64,000 nucleotides of DNA from Pseudomonas sp. H1h (GTDB lineage Bacteria > Pseudomonadota > Gammaproteobacteria > Pseudomonadales > Pseudomonadaceae), in assembly GCF_000633255.1 (NCBI RefSeq), contig NZ_AYMJ01000023.1:1-64000 (forward strand), in the 5' to 3' direction. The position numbers and the translations under genes were made by a program. Under the pieces are notes generated by a model. It was not told the origin of the DNA. It made no database searches and was given only the letters and a program-made list of their open reading frames with translations. This document shows, piece by piece, positions 7,474 to 16,676 of the stretch (position 1 is the first letter of the stretch; every line of letters begins with the position of its first letter).

Positions 7474-8478
7474 ATGTTGGCACCCAAGCGTCTTCTGACC
7501 GCACTGGCCCTGACCCTGATCGGCAGCACCACCGCCCAGGCCGCCGACGAGGTGGTGGTCTACTCCTCGCGTATCGATGAACTGATCAAGCCGGTGTTCG
7601 ACGCCTACACCGCGAAAACCGGGGTGAAGATCAAGTTCATCACCGACAAGGAAGCGCCGCTGATGCAGCGCATCAAGGCTGAAGGTGAAAACGCCACCGC
7701 CGACCTGCTGCTCACCGTCGATGCCGGCAACCTCTGGCAAGCCGAGCAGATGGGCATCCTGCAGCCGTTCACCTCGAAGACCATCGACGCCAACATTCCT
7801 CTGCAATATCGCTCCTCGACCCATGCCTGGACTGGCCTGAGCCTGCGCGCGCGGACCATCGCCTATTCCACCGAGCGCGTGAAACCGGGCGAGTTGACCA
7901 CCTACGAAGCGCTGGCCGACAAGAACTGGGAAGGGCGCCTGTGCCTGCGCACGGCGAAGAAGGTCTACAACCAGTCGCTGACCGCGACCATGATCGAGGT
8001 GCACGGCGCCGAGAAGACCGAGAAGATCCTCAAGGGCTGGGTCAACAACCTGTCCACCGACGTGTTCTCCGACGACGTTGCGGTGCTGGAGGCGATCGAC
8101 GCCGGTCAGTGTGATGTCGGCATCGTCAACACCTACTACTACGGTCGCCTGCACAAGCAGAAACCGGAGCTGCCGGTGAAACTGTTCTGGCCGAATCAGG
8201 CCGATCGCGGCGTGCACGTCAACCTGTCGGGCATCGGCCTGACCAAACACGCGCCGCACCCGGAAGCGGCCAAGGCGCTGGTGGAGTGGATGACCACGCC
8301 GGAGGCGCAGAAGATCTTCGCCGACGTGAACCAGGAATTCCCGGCCAACCCGGCGGTGAAACCTTCCGAGGAAGTGGCAGCGTGGGGCAAGTTCATTGCC
8401 GACACCTTGCCGGTGGAAGTGGCGGGCAAACGCCAGGCAGAGGCGATCCGGATGATGGATCGGGCGGGCTGGAACTGA
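7474..8478 (+). CDS. Ferric iron ABC transporter substrate-binding protein
   Basis: This 334-residue periplasmic protein of the FbpA/AfuA/HitA family captures Fe3+ for its permease. It has a clear signal peptide (residues 1-24, cleavage after AQA) followed by DEVVVYSSR, the usual first strand. The NTYYYGRLHK motif near residue 210 carries the consecutive tyrosines that bind ferric ion. The permease follows at 8598, but no ATPase gene is nearby, so the ATPase must be encoded elsewhere. A perfect inverted repeat precedes the gene and a stem-loop follows it. PAO1 has the same gene order (PA5217-PA5216), from memory. Confidence 0.93.
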   Translation: MLAPKRLLTALALTLIGSTTAQAADEVVVYSSRIDELIKPVFDAYTAKTGVKIKFITDKEAPLMQRIKAEGENATADLLLTVDAGNLWQAEQMGILQPFTSKTIDANIPLQYRSSTHAWTGLSLRARTIAYSTERVKPGELTTYEALADKNWEGRLCLRTAKKVYNQSLTATMIEVHGAEKTEKILKGWVNNLSTDVFSDDVAVLEAIDAGQCDVGIVNTYYYGRLHKQKPELPVKLFWPNQADRGVHVNLSGIGLTKHAPHPEAAKALVEWMTTPEAQKIFADVNQEFPANPAVKPSEEVAAWGKFIADTLPVEVAGKRQAEAIRMMDRAGWN

Positions 8479-8515
8479 GTCTCTTCCGATAGGCTCGACT
8501 GCTTCAAGATCCAGT

Positions 8516-8536
8516 CCCTCTCCCCAAGGGAGAGGG
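8516..8536. other. Intercistronic stem-loop between binding protein and permease
   Basis: CCCTCTCCC and GGGAGAGGG form a perfect nine-base-pair stem with a CAA loop. There is no T-run, so it is not a classic terminator; it may stabilise the upstream mRNA 3' end or lower permease expression. Similar CCCTCTCC hairpins recur in Pseudomonas genomes. Confidence 0.6.
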
Positions 8537-8597
8537 CAACAATCCCAACCTGAAATACTCAATCCAAGATCACCCCAATCCCTCCAGAGATTCAAAA

Positions 8598-10214
8598 GTG
8601 GCCCACCCCGCTCAACGCCGCTGGTACCCCATCGTCTGCGCCATCGCTGCGCTGGTGCTGTTGCCTCTGAGTGTTCTGCTGTTGTCGTGGCAAACCATCG
8701 ATCAGCAGATCTGGTCGCACCTGTGGGAAACCCAGCTGCCGCGCCTGCTGGGCAACACTCTGACGCTGGTGCTTGGCGTGGGCGTCGGCGTGACGCTGCT
8801 CGGTGTCAGTCTGGCGTGGCTTACCAGCCTCTGCGAGTTTCCCGGCCGTCGCTGGCTCGACTGGGCGCTGATGCTGCCATTTGCCATTCCTGCCTATGTG
8901 CTGGCGTTCGTCTTCGTCGGTCTGCTGGACTTCGCCGGCCCCGTGCAAACCCTGCTGCGTGAGTGGTTCGGCAGCGGTTTGCGCCTGCCGCGAGTGCGCT
9001 CCACAGGCGGGGTGATTGTGGTGCTGGTGCTGGTGTTTTATCCCTACGTCTATCTGCTGGCGCGCACCGCATTTCTTGCGCAAGGCAAAGGCCTGATGGA
9101 AGCTGCGCGGGTGCTCGGCCAATCGCCCTGGCAGGCGTTCTGGCGGGTGGCGTTGCCAATGGCGCGTCCGGCGATTGGCGCCGGTGTGGCGCTGGCGCTG
9201 ATGGAAACCCTGGCCGATTTCGGGGCGGTATCGGTGTTCAACTTCGACACCTTCACCACCGCGATCTACAAGACCTGGTACGGCTTCTTCAGTCTGCCCA
9301 GCGCGGCACAACTGGCGAGCCTGTTGTTGCTGGTGGTGATGCTGGTGCTCTACGGCGAGAGGCGTGCGCGCGGCGCCAACCGGGCGAGCAACGAGCGGCC
9401 GCGGGTGAAAGCGCTGTATCACTTGCGTGGATTCAAGGCCTTCGCGGCGACGAGCTGGTGTGGATTGGTGTTCGCCTGCGCCTTCGTCATTCCGCTGCTG
9501 CAACTGATCGTCTGGTTCTGGCAGCGCGGCCGTTTCGATCTGGATGAGCGCTACACCGGGCTGATCCTGCACACCTTGTATCTGGGCGGCATGGCGGCGC
9601 TGATTACCGTCAGCGTCGCGCTGCTGCTGGCGTTTGCCCGACGACTGGCGCCGACCCGGGCGATCCGTTCCGGCGTCAGCCTGGCCAATCTCGGTTATGC
9701 GCTGCCGGGTTCAGTCTTGGCGGTGTCGATCATGCTCGCCTTCAGCTACCTCGACCGCGAACTGGTGATTCCGCTTTCGGGCTGGCTCGGGGGCGCCGGC
9801 AAGCCGCTGCTGCTGGGCAGTCTGGCGGCTTTGTTGATGGCCTATCTGGTGCGCTTCATTGCCGTGGCCTACGGGCCGCTGGAAAACAGTCTGGCGCGTA
9901 TACGGCCATCTTTGCCTGAAGCGGCACGGAGCCTGGGTGTCAGTGGGCCGCGACTGTTTTTCAAAGTGTATCTGCCGTTGTTGTTGCCCGGCACGCTGAG
10001 CGCCGCGTTGCTGGTGTTCGTCGATGTGCTCAAGGAAATGCCCGCGACCCTGTTGATGCGCCCGTTTGGCTGGGACACGCTGGCGGTGCGGATCTTTGAA
10101 ATGACCAGCGAGGGCGAGTGGGCGCGTGCGTCGTTGCCGGCGTTGACCCTGGTGTTGGTCGGTTTATTGCCGGTCATCGGCCTGATCCGCCGCTCGGCGC
10201 ATCGAAACACTTAG
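8598..10214 (+). CDS. Ferric iron ABC transporter permease (fused, FbpB-type)
   Basis: This 538-residue inner-membrane protein contains two copies of the binding-protein-dependent permease domain, giving about 12 transmembrane helices, as in FbpB/SfuB/HitB. Both EAA loops, which contact the ATPase, are visible: EAARVLGQSPWQAFWRVALP (about residues 172-191) and EAARSLGVSGPRLFFKVYLP (about 442-461). Translation starts at GTG 8598. No ATPase (FbpC) gene follows; gcvT comes next after a 156-base gap. Confidence 0.93.
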   Translation: MAHPAQRRWYPIVCAIAALVLLPLSVLLLSWQTIDQQIWSHLWETQLPRLLGNTLTLVLGVGVGVTLLGVSLAWLTSLCEFPGRRWLDWALMLPFAIPAYVLAFVFVGLLDFAGPVQTLLREWFGSGLRLPRVRSTGGVIVVLVLVFYPYVYLLARTAFLAQGKGLMEAARVLGQSPWQAFWRVALPMARPAIGAGVALALMETLADFGAVSVFNFDTFTTAIYKTWYGFFSLPSAAQLASLLLLVVMLVLYGERRARGANRASNERPRVKALYHLRGFKAFAATSWCGLVFACAFVIPLLQLIVWFWQRGRFDLDERYTGLILHTLYLGGMAALITVSVALLLAFARRLAPTRAIRSGVSLANLGYALPGSVLAVSIMLAFSYLDRELVIPLSGWLGGAGKPLLLGSLAALLMAYLVRFIAVAYGPLENSLARIRPSLPEAARSLGVSGPRLFFKVYLPLLLPGTLSAALLVFVDVLKEMPATLLMRPFGWDTLAVRIFEMTSEGEWARASLPALTLVLVGLLPVIGLIRRSAHRNT

Positions 10215-10293
10215 TAGTGAGTCCTGAATCATGCGGCTACAATGCGCGGCATTCGGTGCGGTTCGTCTGACAGACCCGTTCGCTGAAATCGGC

Positions 10294-10320
10294 TGAAAGC
10301 CTTCTATTTCGCGGCTTTCA
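10294..10320. other. Stem-loop in gcvT leader
   Basis: TGAAAGCC and GGCTTTCA form an eight-base-pair stem with an 11-base loop, about 50 bases upstream of the gcvT start. It could be the transcription end for the iron permease unit or a leader structure. The folds expected of a glycine riboswitch are not visible. Confidence 0.4.
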
Positions 10321-10370
10321 CCCCGTACAGCGGCTGTCCGCACCTTCGCCACGCCCGGAAGGAGAAACCC

Positions 10371-11453
10371 ATGGGACAGCGTACGCCTCTGTATGACCTG
10401 CATCTCGCCCTCGGCGCGAAAATGGTCGATTTTGGCGGTTGGGACATGCCACTGCATTACGGCTCGCAGGTCGAGGAGCACCACGAGGTGCGCCGCGATT
10501 GCGGGGTCTTCGATGTTTCCCACATGACCGTGATCGATGTCACCGGTGCCCAGGCCAAGGCCTGGCTGCAGCATTTGCTGGCCAATGACGTCGAGCGCCT
10601 GCACCGCCCCGGCCGCGCGCTCTACAGCACCATGCTCAACGAGCGCGGCGGCATCGTCGATGACATGCTCGTCTATCGCCTCGAAGACGGTTATCGGCTG
10701 GTGGTCAACGCCTCCACCCGTGATCAGGATCTGGCCTGGATGCAGGCGCACGTCGCCGGTTTCAAGGTCAACCTGCAGGAGCGCTCCGAGCTGGCGATGC
10801 TCGCCATTCAAGGCCCGCAGGCCCGGCACAAGATCGCCGAGCTGGTGACCCAGTCCCGCGCCGAACTGATCCAGCATCTCAAGCCGTTTGAAGCTCACGT
10901 CGATGGCGACTGGTTCATTGCGCGCACCGGTTACACCGGAGAGGACGGTCTGGAAATCGCTCTGCCGGCCGATCAGGCCCCGGGGTTCTTCAACGATCTG
11001 GTGGGCGCCGGCATTTCGCCGATCGGCCTCGGCGCCCGTGACACGTTGCGGGTGGAAGCCGGGATGAACCTCTACGGCCAGGACATTCATCAGGATGTCT
11101 CGCCGCTGGCGTCCAATATGGCCTGGAGCATTGCCTGGGAACCGGCCTCGCGGCAGTTTATCGGTCGTGCAGCGCTGGAAGCGGAAAAAGCCGCCGGTGT
11201 TGCGCACAAACTGGTGGGCCTGGTGCTTGAGGAACGCGGTGTTTTACGTGCTCATCAGGTGGTTCGTATCGCCGATGTTGGCGAAGGGGAGATCACCAGT
11301 GGTAGTTTCTCTCCTACGCTAAGCAAATCGATTGCCCTGGCGCGTGTACCGATGGCCACAGCCGACCGCGCCGAAGTGGAAATCCGTGGCAAGTGGTATC
11401 CGGTACGAGTGGTCAAGCCGACCTTCGTGCGCCATGGCAAAACCTTGATCTAA
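10371..11453 (+). CDS. gcvT: Glycine cleavage system aminomethyltransferase (T protein)
   Basis: The T protein (360 aa) moves the methylene group from lipoyl-aminomethyl H protein to tetrahydrofolate, releasing ammonia. The N-terminus TPLYDLHLALGAKMVDFGGWDMP and the motif DCGVFDVSHM are diagnostic of GcvT; RTGYTGEDGLEI marks the folate-binding domain. A strong AAGGAG site precedes the ATG. It is followed after 49 bases by gcvH, forming the upstream part of a gcv unit whose gcvP lies beyond an opposing gene. Confidence 0.96.
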   Translation: MGQRTPLYDLHLALGAKMVDFGGWDMPLHYGSQVEEHHEVRRDCGVFDVSHMTVIDVTGAQAKAWLQHLLANDVERLHRPGRALYSTMLNERGGIVDDMLVYRLEDGYRLVVNASTRDQDLAWMQAHVAGFKVNLQERSELAMLAIQGPQARHKIAELVTQSRAELIQHLKPFEAHVDGDWFIARTGYTGEDGLEIALPADQAPGFFNDLVGAGISPIGLGARDTLRVEAGMNLYGQDIHQDVSPLASNMAWSIAWEPASRQFIGRAALEAEKAAGVAHKLVGLVLEERGVLRAHQVVRIADVGEGEITSGSFSPTLSKSIALARVPMATADRAEVEIRGKWYPVRVVKPTFVRHGKTLI

Positions 11454-11502
11454 CCTTTTCCGGCGGGCATGACCGCTGACAACTTTCTTGAGGACACCGA
11501 GC

Positions 11503-11886
11503 ATGAGCAATATCCCCGCTGAACTGCGTTTTGCCGAAAGTCATGAGTGGGCACGTCTGGAAGCCGACGGCACCGTTACCGTGGGCATCAGCGATCACGC
11601 GCAGGAAGCGCTGGGCGATGTGGTGTTCGTTGAGTTGACTGAAGTGGGCAAGGTGTTCGAAGCCGGTGAAGCGGCCGGTGTGGTCGAGTCCGTGAAAGCG
11701 GCGTCCGACATCTACTCGCCGATCAGCGGTGAAGTGATCGCAATCAACGAAGCGCTGGCCGATGCGCCGGAAGACCTGAACAACGACCCGTACGGCGCAT
11801 GGATCTTCAAGCTCAAGCCAAGCGATAAGGCCGAGCTGGACAATCTGCTCGACGCCGCCGCCTACAAGGCTGCCATCGGCGAGTAA
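11503..11886 (+). CDS. gcvH: Glycine cleavage system H protein
   Basis: The lipoyl carrier (127 aa) shuttles the aminomethyl intermediate between P, T and L proteins. The lipoylated lysine is K65 in VVESVKAASDIYSP. The N-terminus LRFAESHEWARLE is typical. I start at the ATG at 11503, preceded by TTGAGGA, rather than at an in-frame ATG five codons upstream. It is followed at once by a strong bidirectional terminator, so it is separated transcriptionally from gcvP. Confidence 0.96.
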   Translation: MSNIPAELRFAESHEWARLEADGTVTVGISDHAQEALGDVVFVELTEVGKVFEAGEAAGVVESVKAASDIYSPISGEVIAINEALADAPEDLNNDPYGAWIFKLKPSDKAELDNLLDAAAYKAAIGE

Positions 11887-11902
11887 GTGCCCGCTACACC
11901 GC

Positions 11903-11928
11903 AAAGCCCCGACCTGTCGGGGCTTTTT
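11903..11928. terminator. Bidirectional Rho-independent terminator after gcvH
   Basis: AAGCCCCGAC-CT-GTCGGGGCTT forms a ten-base-pair stem flanked by A's on the left and a six-T run on the right. It ends the gcvTH transcript and lies just past the convergent aminotransferase stop at 11941. Confidence 0.9.
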
Positions 11929-11940
11929 TGTGGGCGCCGA

Positions 11941-13083
11941 TCAGGCGTCGCGCAACACCGCTTTCACCGCCGCCACCGAACGCTCGACGTCATCCTTGGT
12001 CATGGTAGTGAACATCGGCAACGACACAATCAGTCGCCCGACGCGCTCGGCCACCGGCAGCATGCCTTCCTGGAAACCGCGCTCGCGGTACAGGCTGAGC
12101 AAATGGATCGGCGGGTAGTGGTAACCGATGCCGATGCCTTTGGCCTGCATCTGCTCCATGAACGTGGCCCGTGCCGGCAAGCCGTCCTTGCGCTCTGGCA
12201 GCACCAGCTGGAACAGGTGCCAGTTGCTGTGGGTGAAATCCGCTGGCGGCAGCTGGGCGCCATAGGTCGCTTCAAAGTCATCGCCAAAACATGTGAAGTA
12301 GTGACGGGCCAGTTCTTGGCGATGGGCGGTCAGCGTCTCGATGTGGGCAAACTGTCCCAGGCCGATGGTCGCGGCGACGTCGGTCATGTTGAATTTGCCG
12401 CCGAGCACATCGACATCGAGGCCGTCGAAGCCGTTGCGGGTCACGCCTTGCAGACGATACTTCTCCGCCAGCCGCGCTTCTTCCGGGGTGTTCAGCACCA
12501 GGCAGCCGCCCTCGGAGCAGGTCACGTTCTTGTTGGCCTGAAAGCTGAACGACACGAAATCGCCGGTGGCGCCGATGCGTTGACCCTTCCAGCTCGAACC
12601 CAGCGCCTGGGCGGCGTCTTCGACAATGCGCAGATTATGTTGGCGGGCAATGGCGTACAGCCGATCCATGTCTACTGGCAAGCCGGCGAGGTACACCGGA
12701 ATCACCGCTTTGGTGCGCGGGGTGATCGCCGCTTCCAGCTGGTCCAGGTCGATGTTGCGGGTCACCGGGTCGATGTCAGCAAACACCGGCGTGGCGCCGA
12801 CTTCCAGAATCACGTTGGCAGTGGCGACCCAGGAGATCGGCGTGGTGATCACTTCATCACCCGGCCCGATGCCGGCGATGCGCAAGGCGATTTCCATGGT
12901 GCAGGTGCCGGAGTTGAACGTGCGCACCGGGCGCCCGCCGAAGTATTCCGACAGCTGTGCTTCGAAGGCCTGGACCTTCGGCCCGCTGGTGATCCAGCCG
13001 GAGCGCAGCACATCGCCGACGGCGGCAATCGTGGCTTCATCAATGACAGGTTTGGAAAACGGCAGGAACGGCAGTTGGCTCAT
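11941..13083 (-). CDS. DegT/DnrJ/EryC1/StrS-family PLP aminotransferase
   Basis: This 380-residue PLP enzyme belongs to the sugar-aminotransferase family that typically aminates nucleotide-linked keto-sugars. Family features are FNSGTCTMEIAL (about residues 56-67), the aspartate in VEDAAQALGS and the PLP lysine K185 in FSFQANKNVTCSEGG. I start at ATG 13083; the longer reading from 13206 has no typical N-terminus. It stands alone, with no sugar-nucleotide genes nearby, and is inserted on the opposite strand between gcvH and gcvP. Its substrate cannot be deduced from context. Confidence 0.9.
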   Translation of the reverse strand: MSQLPFLPFSKPVIDEATIAAVGDVLRSGWITSGPKVQAFEAQLSEYFGGRPVRTFNSGTCTMEIALRIAGIGPGDEVITTPISWVATANVILEVGATPVFADIDPVTRNIDLDQLEAAITPRTKAVIPVYLAGLPVDMDRLYAIARQHNLRIVEDAAQALGSSWKGQRIGATGDFVSFSFQANKNVTCSEGGCLVLNTPEEARLAEKYRLQGVTRNGFDGLDVDVLGGKFNMTDVAATIGLGQFAHIETLTAHRQELARHYFTCFGDDFEATYGAQLPPADFTHSNWHLFQLVLPERKDGLPARATFMEQMQAKGIGIGYHYPPIHLLSLYRERGFQEGMLPVAERVGRLIVSLPMFTTMTKDDVERSVAAVKAVLRDA

Positions 13084-13239
13084 GAGGATTCGATCATCCG
13101 AAAGTTGGACGCCTGATGCAGGCGCTACAGCATGCCCCGGAACGCCCTGTGCCGCCAAGCCGTGCGCGTCGGTATCGGCTGCTATGCTGGTTTGACCGTG
13201 TTGCATTGACGCCGAGCGCCAGTCAAGAGAGAGCCCGTC

Positions 13240-16113
13240 ATGTCCCAGTTGCCATCCTTGAGCCAGTTACGCGACCCTGAAGCCTTCCTGCGCCGCCATT
13301 TGGGGCCCGACGCTGCCGAACAGCAGGCGATGCTCGACAGCCTCGGTCTCGGCAGCCGGGTCGAACTGATCGAGCAGACGGTGCCGCCGGGCATTCGCCT
13401 GAACCGGGCGCTGGATTTGCCGCCGGCCCTCGACGAACAGGCGGCGCTGGCCAGGCTGCGCGGTTATGCCGAGCAGAACCAGGTGTGGACCAGTCTGATC
13501 GGCATGGGCTACCACGGCACGCTGACGCCGACGGTCATCCTGCGCAACGTGCTGGAAAATCCCGGCTGGTACACCGCGTACACCCCGTACCAACCGGAGA
13601 TCGCCCAGGGCCGTCTTGAAGCGTTGCTGAATTTTCAGCAACTGACCATCGACCTCACCGGGCTTGAACTGGCCAACGCCTCGTTGCTCGACGAAGCCAC
13701 CGCTGCGGCGGAAGCCATGGCGTTGGCCAAGCGTGTGGCGAAGTCCAGGAGCAATCTGTTTTTCGTCGACGAGAACTGTCATCCGCAGACCATCTCCGTG
13801 GTGCAGACCCGCGCCGAAGGTTTCGGCTTTGAACTGATCATCGACGCTGTGGATAACCTGAAACAGCACCAGGTGTTTGGCGCACTGCTGCAGTATCCCG
13901 ACACCCACGGCGAGATCCGCGATCTGCGCCCGGTCATCGATCAACTGCACGCGCAGCAGGCGCTGGCCTGTGTGGCGGCGGACCTGCTGAGCCTGTTGCT
14001 GCTGACGCCGCCGGGTGAACTGGGCGCGGACGTGGTGTTCGGTTCGTCCCAGCGCTTTGGTGTGCCGATGGGTTACGGCGGCCCGCATGCGGCGTTTTTT
14101 GCCAGCCGCGACGAATACAAACGGGCGATCCCGGGGCGGATCATCGGCGTCTCGAAGGACGCTCGCGGCAACGTCGCGTTGCGCATGGCCCTGCAAACCC
14201 GCGAGCAACACATTCGCCGGGAGAAGGCCAATTCGAACATCTGTACCGCGCAGGTGCTGCTGGCCAACATCGCCAGTTTCTACGCGGTGTATCACGGGCC
14301 TGAAGGCTTGAAACGGATCGCCCAGCGGGTACATCGGCTGACCTGCATTCTGGCTGCGGGCCTTGAGCGCCACGGCCTCCAACGGGTCAACGGGCAGTTT
14401 TTCGACACCCTGACCCTCGACGTGGGTGGCGCGCAGAGCGCGATCATCGACAGCGCCAAGGCTGCGCAGATCAACCTGCGGATTCTTGGCCGGGGCCGAG
14501 TGGGCTTGAGCCTCGACGAGACTTGCGATGAAAACACGGTAGCGAAACTGTTCGATGTGCTGCTCGGCGCCGATCATGGGTTGAACGTCGACGAAATGGA
14601 TGCAGAAACGCTGGTTTCAGGCATCCCCGACTCCCTCCAGCGCAAGACGCCTTACCTGCTTCATCCGGTGTTCAACGCGCATCACAGCGAAACCGAGATG
14701 CTGCGCTACCTCAAGCAATTGGAGAACAAGGATCTGGCGCTCAACCAGTCGATGATCCCGCTGGGCTCCTGCACCATGAAACTCAATGCCACCAGCGAAA
14801 TGATCCCGATCACCTGGCCGCAGTTCGCCAACCTGCACCCGTTTGCGCCTCGGGAGCAGGCGATCGGTTACACCTTGATGATCGAAGAGCTGGAGCGCTG
14901 GTTGTGTGCGATCACCGGGTTTGATGCGATCTGCATGCAGCCTAACTCCGGCGCTCAGGGCGAGTACGCCGGGCTGCTGGCGATTCGCAAATATCACGAG
15001 AGCCGGCATCAGGGCGCACGGGACATCTGCCTGATTCCGTCTTCGGCCCACGGCACCAACCCGGCTTCGGCACAGATGGCGGGGATGCGCGTGGTGATCG
15101 TCGAGTGCGACGAGGCTGGCAACGTCGATCTGGATGACCTGAAAACCAAGGCTGCCGAGGCGGGGGACAAGTTGTCGTGCCTGATGGCGACCTATCCTTC
15201 GACCCACGGCGTGTACGAGGAAGGCATCAGCGAAATCTGCGAAGTTATCCACAAGCACGGCGGGCAGGTGTACATGGACGGCGCCAACCTCAATGCGCAG
15301 GTCGGGCTGGCGCGGCCGGCGGACATCGGCGCCGACGTGTCACACATGAACCTGCACAAGACCTTTTGCATTCCGCATGGCGGCGGCGGGCCGGGCATGG
15401 GGCCGATCGGCATTCGTGCGCATCTGGCGCCGTTCGTCGCCAATCACCCGGTGGTGCCGATCGACGGCCCGCTGCCGCAGAACGGTGCGGTCAGCGCGGC
15501 GCCGTGGGGCAGCGCGAGCATTTTGCCGATCAGCTGGATGTACATCGCGATGATGGGGCCGCAATTGGCGGACGCCAGCGAAGTGGCGATCCTGGCGGCG
15601 AATTATCTGGCGCAACACTTATCCGGCGCTTTCCCGGTGCTGTACACCGGGCGCAACGGACGGGTTGCCCATGAGTGCATTCTCGATCTACGGCCGTTGA
15701 AGGCGCAGACCGGGATCAGCGAAGAGGACGTCGCCAAGCGTCTGATGGACTACGGCTTCCATGCGCCAACCATGTCATTCCCGGTGCCGGGGACGCTGAT
15801 GGTCGAGCCTACCGAGAGCGAGTCCAAGGCTGAGCTGGACCGGTTTATCGGCGCCATGTTGAGCATTCGTGCGGAAATCACCGAGGTGCAGAACGGCAAC
15901 TGGCCGGCGGAAGACAATCCGCTCAAGCGTGCTCCGCATACGCTGGCGGATGTTACCGGGGTCTGGGAGCGGCCTTACAGCATCGAACAGGGCATCACTC
16001 CGGATGCGCACACAAAGGCGCATAAATACTGGCCGGCGGTGAACCGGGTCGACAATGTCTATGGGGATCGCAATCTGTTTTGCGCGTGTGTGCCGGTGGA
16101 TGATTACCGCTGA
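13240..16113 (+). CDS. gcvP: Glycine dehydrogenase (decarboxylating), P protein
   Basis: The PLP enzyme (957 aa, the fused bacterial form) decarboxylates glycine and loads the aminomethyl group onto GcvH. The PLP lysine is K707 in HMNLHKTFCIPHGGGGPGMGPIG; the N-terminal half carries the non-catalytic paralogous domain (GYHGTLTP, YTPYQPEIAQGR). The preceding GAGAGAG purine tract serves as ribosome-binding site. Unlike the usual gcvTHP order it is separated from gcvH by a terminator and an antisense aminotransferase gene, so it needs its own promoter between 13084 and 13239. Confidence 0.96.
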   Translation: MSQLPSLSQLRDPEAFLRRHLGPDAAEQQAMLDSLGLGSRVELIEQTVPPGIRLNRALDLPPALDEQAALARLRGYAEQNQVWTSLIGMGYHGTLTPTVILRNVLENPGWYTAYTPYQPEIAQGRLEALLNFQQLTIDLTGLELANASLLDEATAAAEAMALAKRVAKSRSNLFFVDENCHPQTISVVQTRAEGFGFELIIDAVDNLKQHQVFGALLQYPDTHGEIRDLRPVIDQLHAQQALACVAADLLSLLLLTPPGELGADVVFGSSQRFGVPMGYGGPHAAFFASRDEYKRAIPGRIIGVSKDARGNVALRMALQTREQHIRREKANSNICTAQVLLANIASFYAVYHGPEGLKRIAQRVHRLTCILAAGLERHGLQRVNGQFFDTLTLDVGGAQSAIIDSAKAAQINLRILGRGRVGLSLDETCDENTVAKLFDVLLGADHGLNVDEMDAETLVSGIPDSLQRKTPYLLHPVFNAHHSETEMLRYLKQLENKDLALNQSMIPLGSCTMKLNATSEMIPITWPQFANLHPFAPREQAIGYTLMIEELERWLCAITGFDAICMQPNSGAQGEYAGLLAIRKYHESRHQGARDICLIPSSAHGTNPASAQMAGMRVVIVECDEAGNVDLDDLKTKAAEAGDKLSCLMATYPSTHGVYEEGISEICEVIHKHGGQVYMDGANLNAQVGLARPADIGADVSHMNLHKTFCIPHGGGGPGMGPIGIRAHLAPFVANHPVVPIDGPLPQNGAVSAAPWGSASILPISWMYIAMMGPQLADASEVAILAANYLAQHLSGAFPVLYTGRNGRVAHECILDLRPLKAQTGISEEDVAKRLMDYGFHAPTMSFPVPGTLMVEPTESESKAELDRFIGAMLSIRAEITEVQNGNWPAEDNPLKRAPHTLADVTGVWERPYSIEQGITPDAHTKAHKYWPAVNRVDNVYGDRNLFCACVPVDDYR

Positions 16114-16125
16114 TTTCCAGGTTGA

Positions 16126-16213
16126 GTGGGAGCGAGCCTGCTCGCGAAGGCGTCGTGTCAGATGACATACCTGTATCTGACCCACCGTGTTCGCGAGCAG
16201 GCTCGCTCCCACA
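16126..16213. repeat. REPIN (paired inverted REPs)
   Basis: GTGGGAGCGAGCCTGCTCGCGAA and its near-exact inverted copy lie 40 bases apart, with an inner GTCAGAT/ATCTGAC stem. They follow the gcvP stop. Confidence 0.9.
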
Positions 16214-16243
16214 AAGTGATGTGGTGAATTCGACATTACGGGC

Positions 16244-16275
16244 AAAAAAATGCCGCTCATCTGAGCGGCATTTTT
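16244..16275. terminator. Bidirectional terminator between gcvP and DUF2388 gene
   Basis: ATGCCGCTCA-TC-TGAGCGGCAT forms a ten-base-pair stem with an A-run before and a T-run after. It can stop both gcvP (plus) and the DUF2388 gene (minus). Confidence 0.9.
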
Positions 16276-16288
16276 GTCGGCGCCAGGC

Positions 16289-16606
16289 TTACTCGGCTTC
16301 CACCGCGTTCTTCGCCAGAATCGCATTCGCCAGTTCCATGTCCGTGGCCTGCAGGCCCGGGTTGTCGGCGCGGACTTTCTGCATCGCTGCTTCCAGGTAC
16401 GGCCCACGGATGCCGCCGTCGCTGGCGACGAAGCTGCCGGCATCGTCCTGCGCGGCAACGATCAGCTTGTGATCCTTGAAGGTCAGGTAGGTCGAACCGG
16501 TGGTGGCACCGGACGAGATGACGTTACGCCAAAAGCTGTCGGCCATCGCTGAACCAACGGGAAGGGACAGCAAGGCAAGGGTGGCGACAGCAAGTTTCAG
16601 ACGCAT
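16289..16606 (-). CDS. DUF2388 domain-containing secreted protein
   Basis: The 105-residue product has a signal peptide (MRLKLAVATLALLSLPVGSAMA, about 22 residues) and a small mature domain. SFWRNVISSGATTGSTYLTFKD followed by a DDAGSFVASDGGIRGPYLEAAM block is typical of DUF2388, a Pseudomonas family of short periplasmic proteins often present in several copies. The function is unknown. It lies downstream of the GspE-like gene, separated by about 70 bases. Confidence 0.85.
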   Translation of the reverse strand: MRLKLAVATLALLSLPVGSAMADSFWRNVISSGATTGSTYLTFKDHKLIVAAQDDAGSFVASDGGIRGPYLEAAMQKVRADNPGLQATDMELANAILAKNAVEAE

Positions 16607-16676
16607 GATTGAGTGACTCCTGGGGGGTTAACTACGGCGTTGGATTGCGATTTCCCCGATCCGGTTCCGTCGTGGC

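Noticed and set aside
10215..10370. Possible glycine riboswitch before gcvT
   Set aside because: The leader has one stem-loop, but none of the conserved tandem-aptamer blocks of glycine riboswitches could be found.
12030..13116. Plus-strand open frames opposite the DegT aminotransferase (for example 11887-13116)
   Set aside because: They overlap the aminotransferase completely, which has full family motifs; the plus-strand frames show none.
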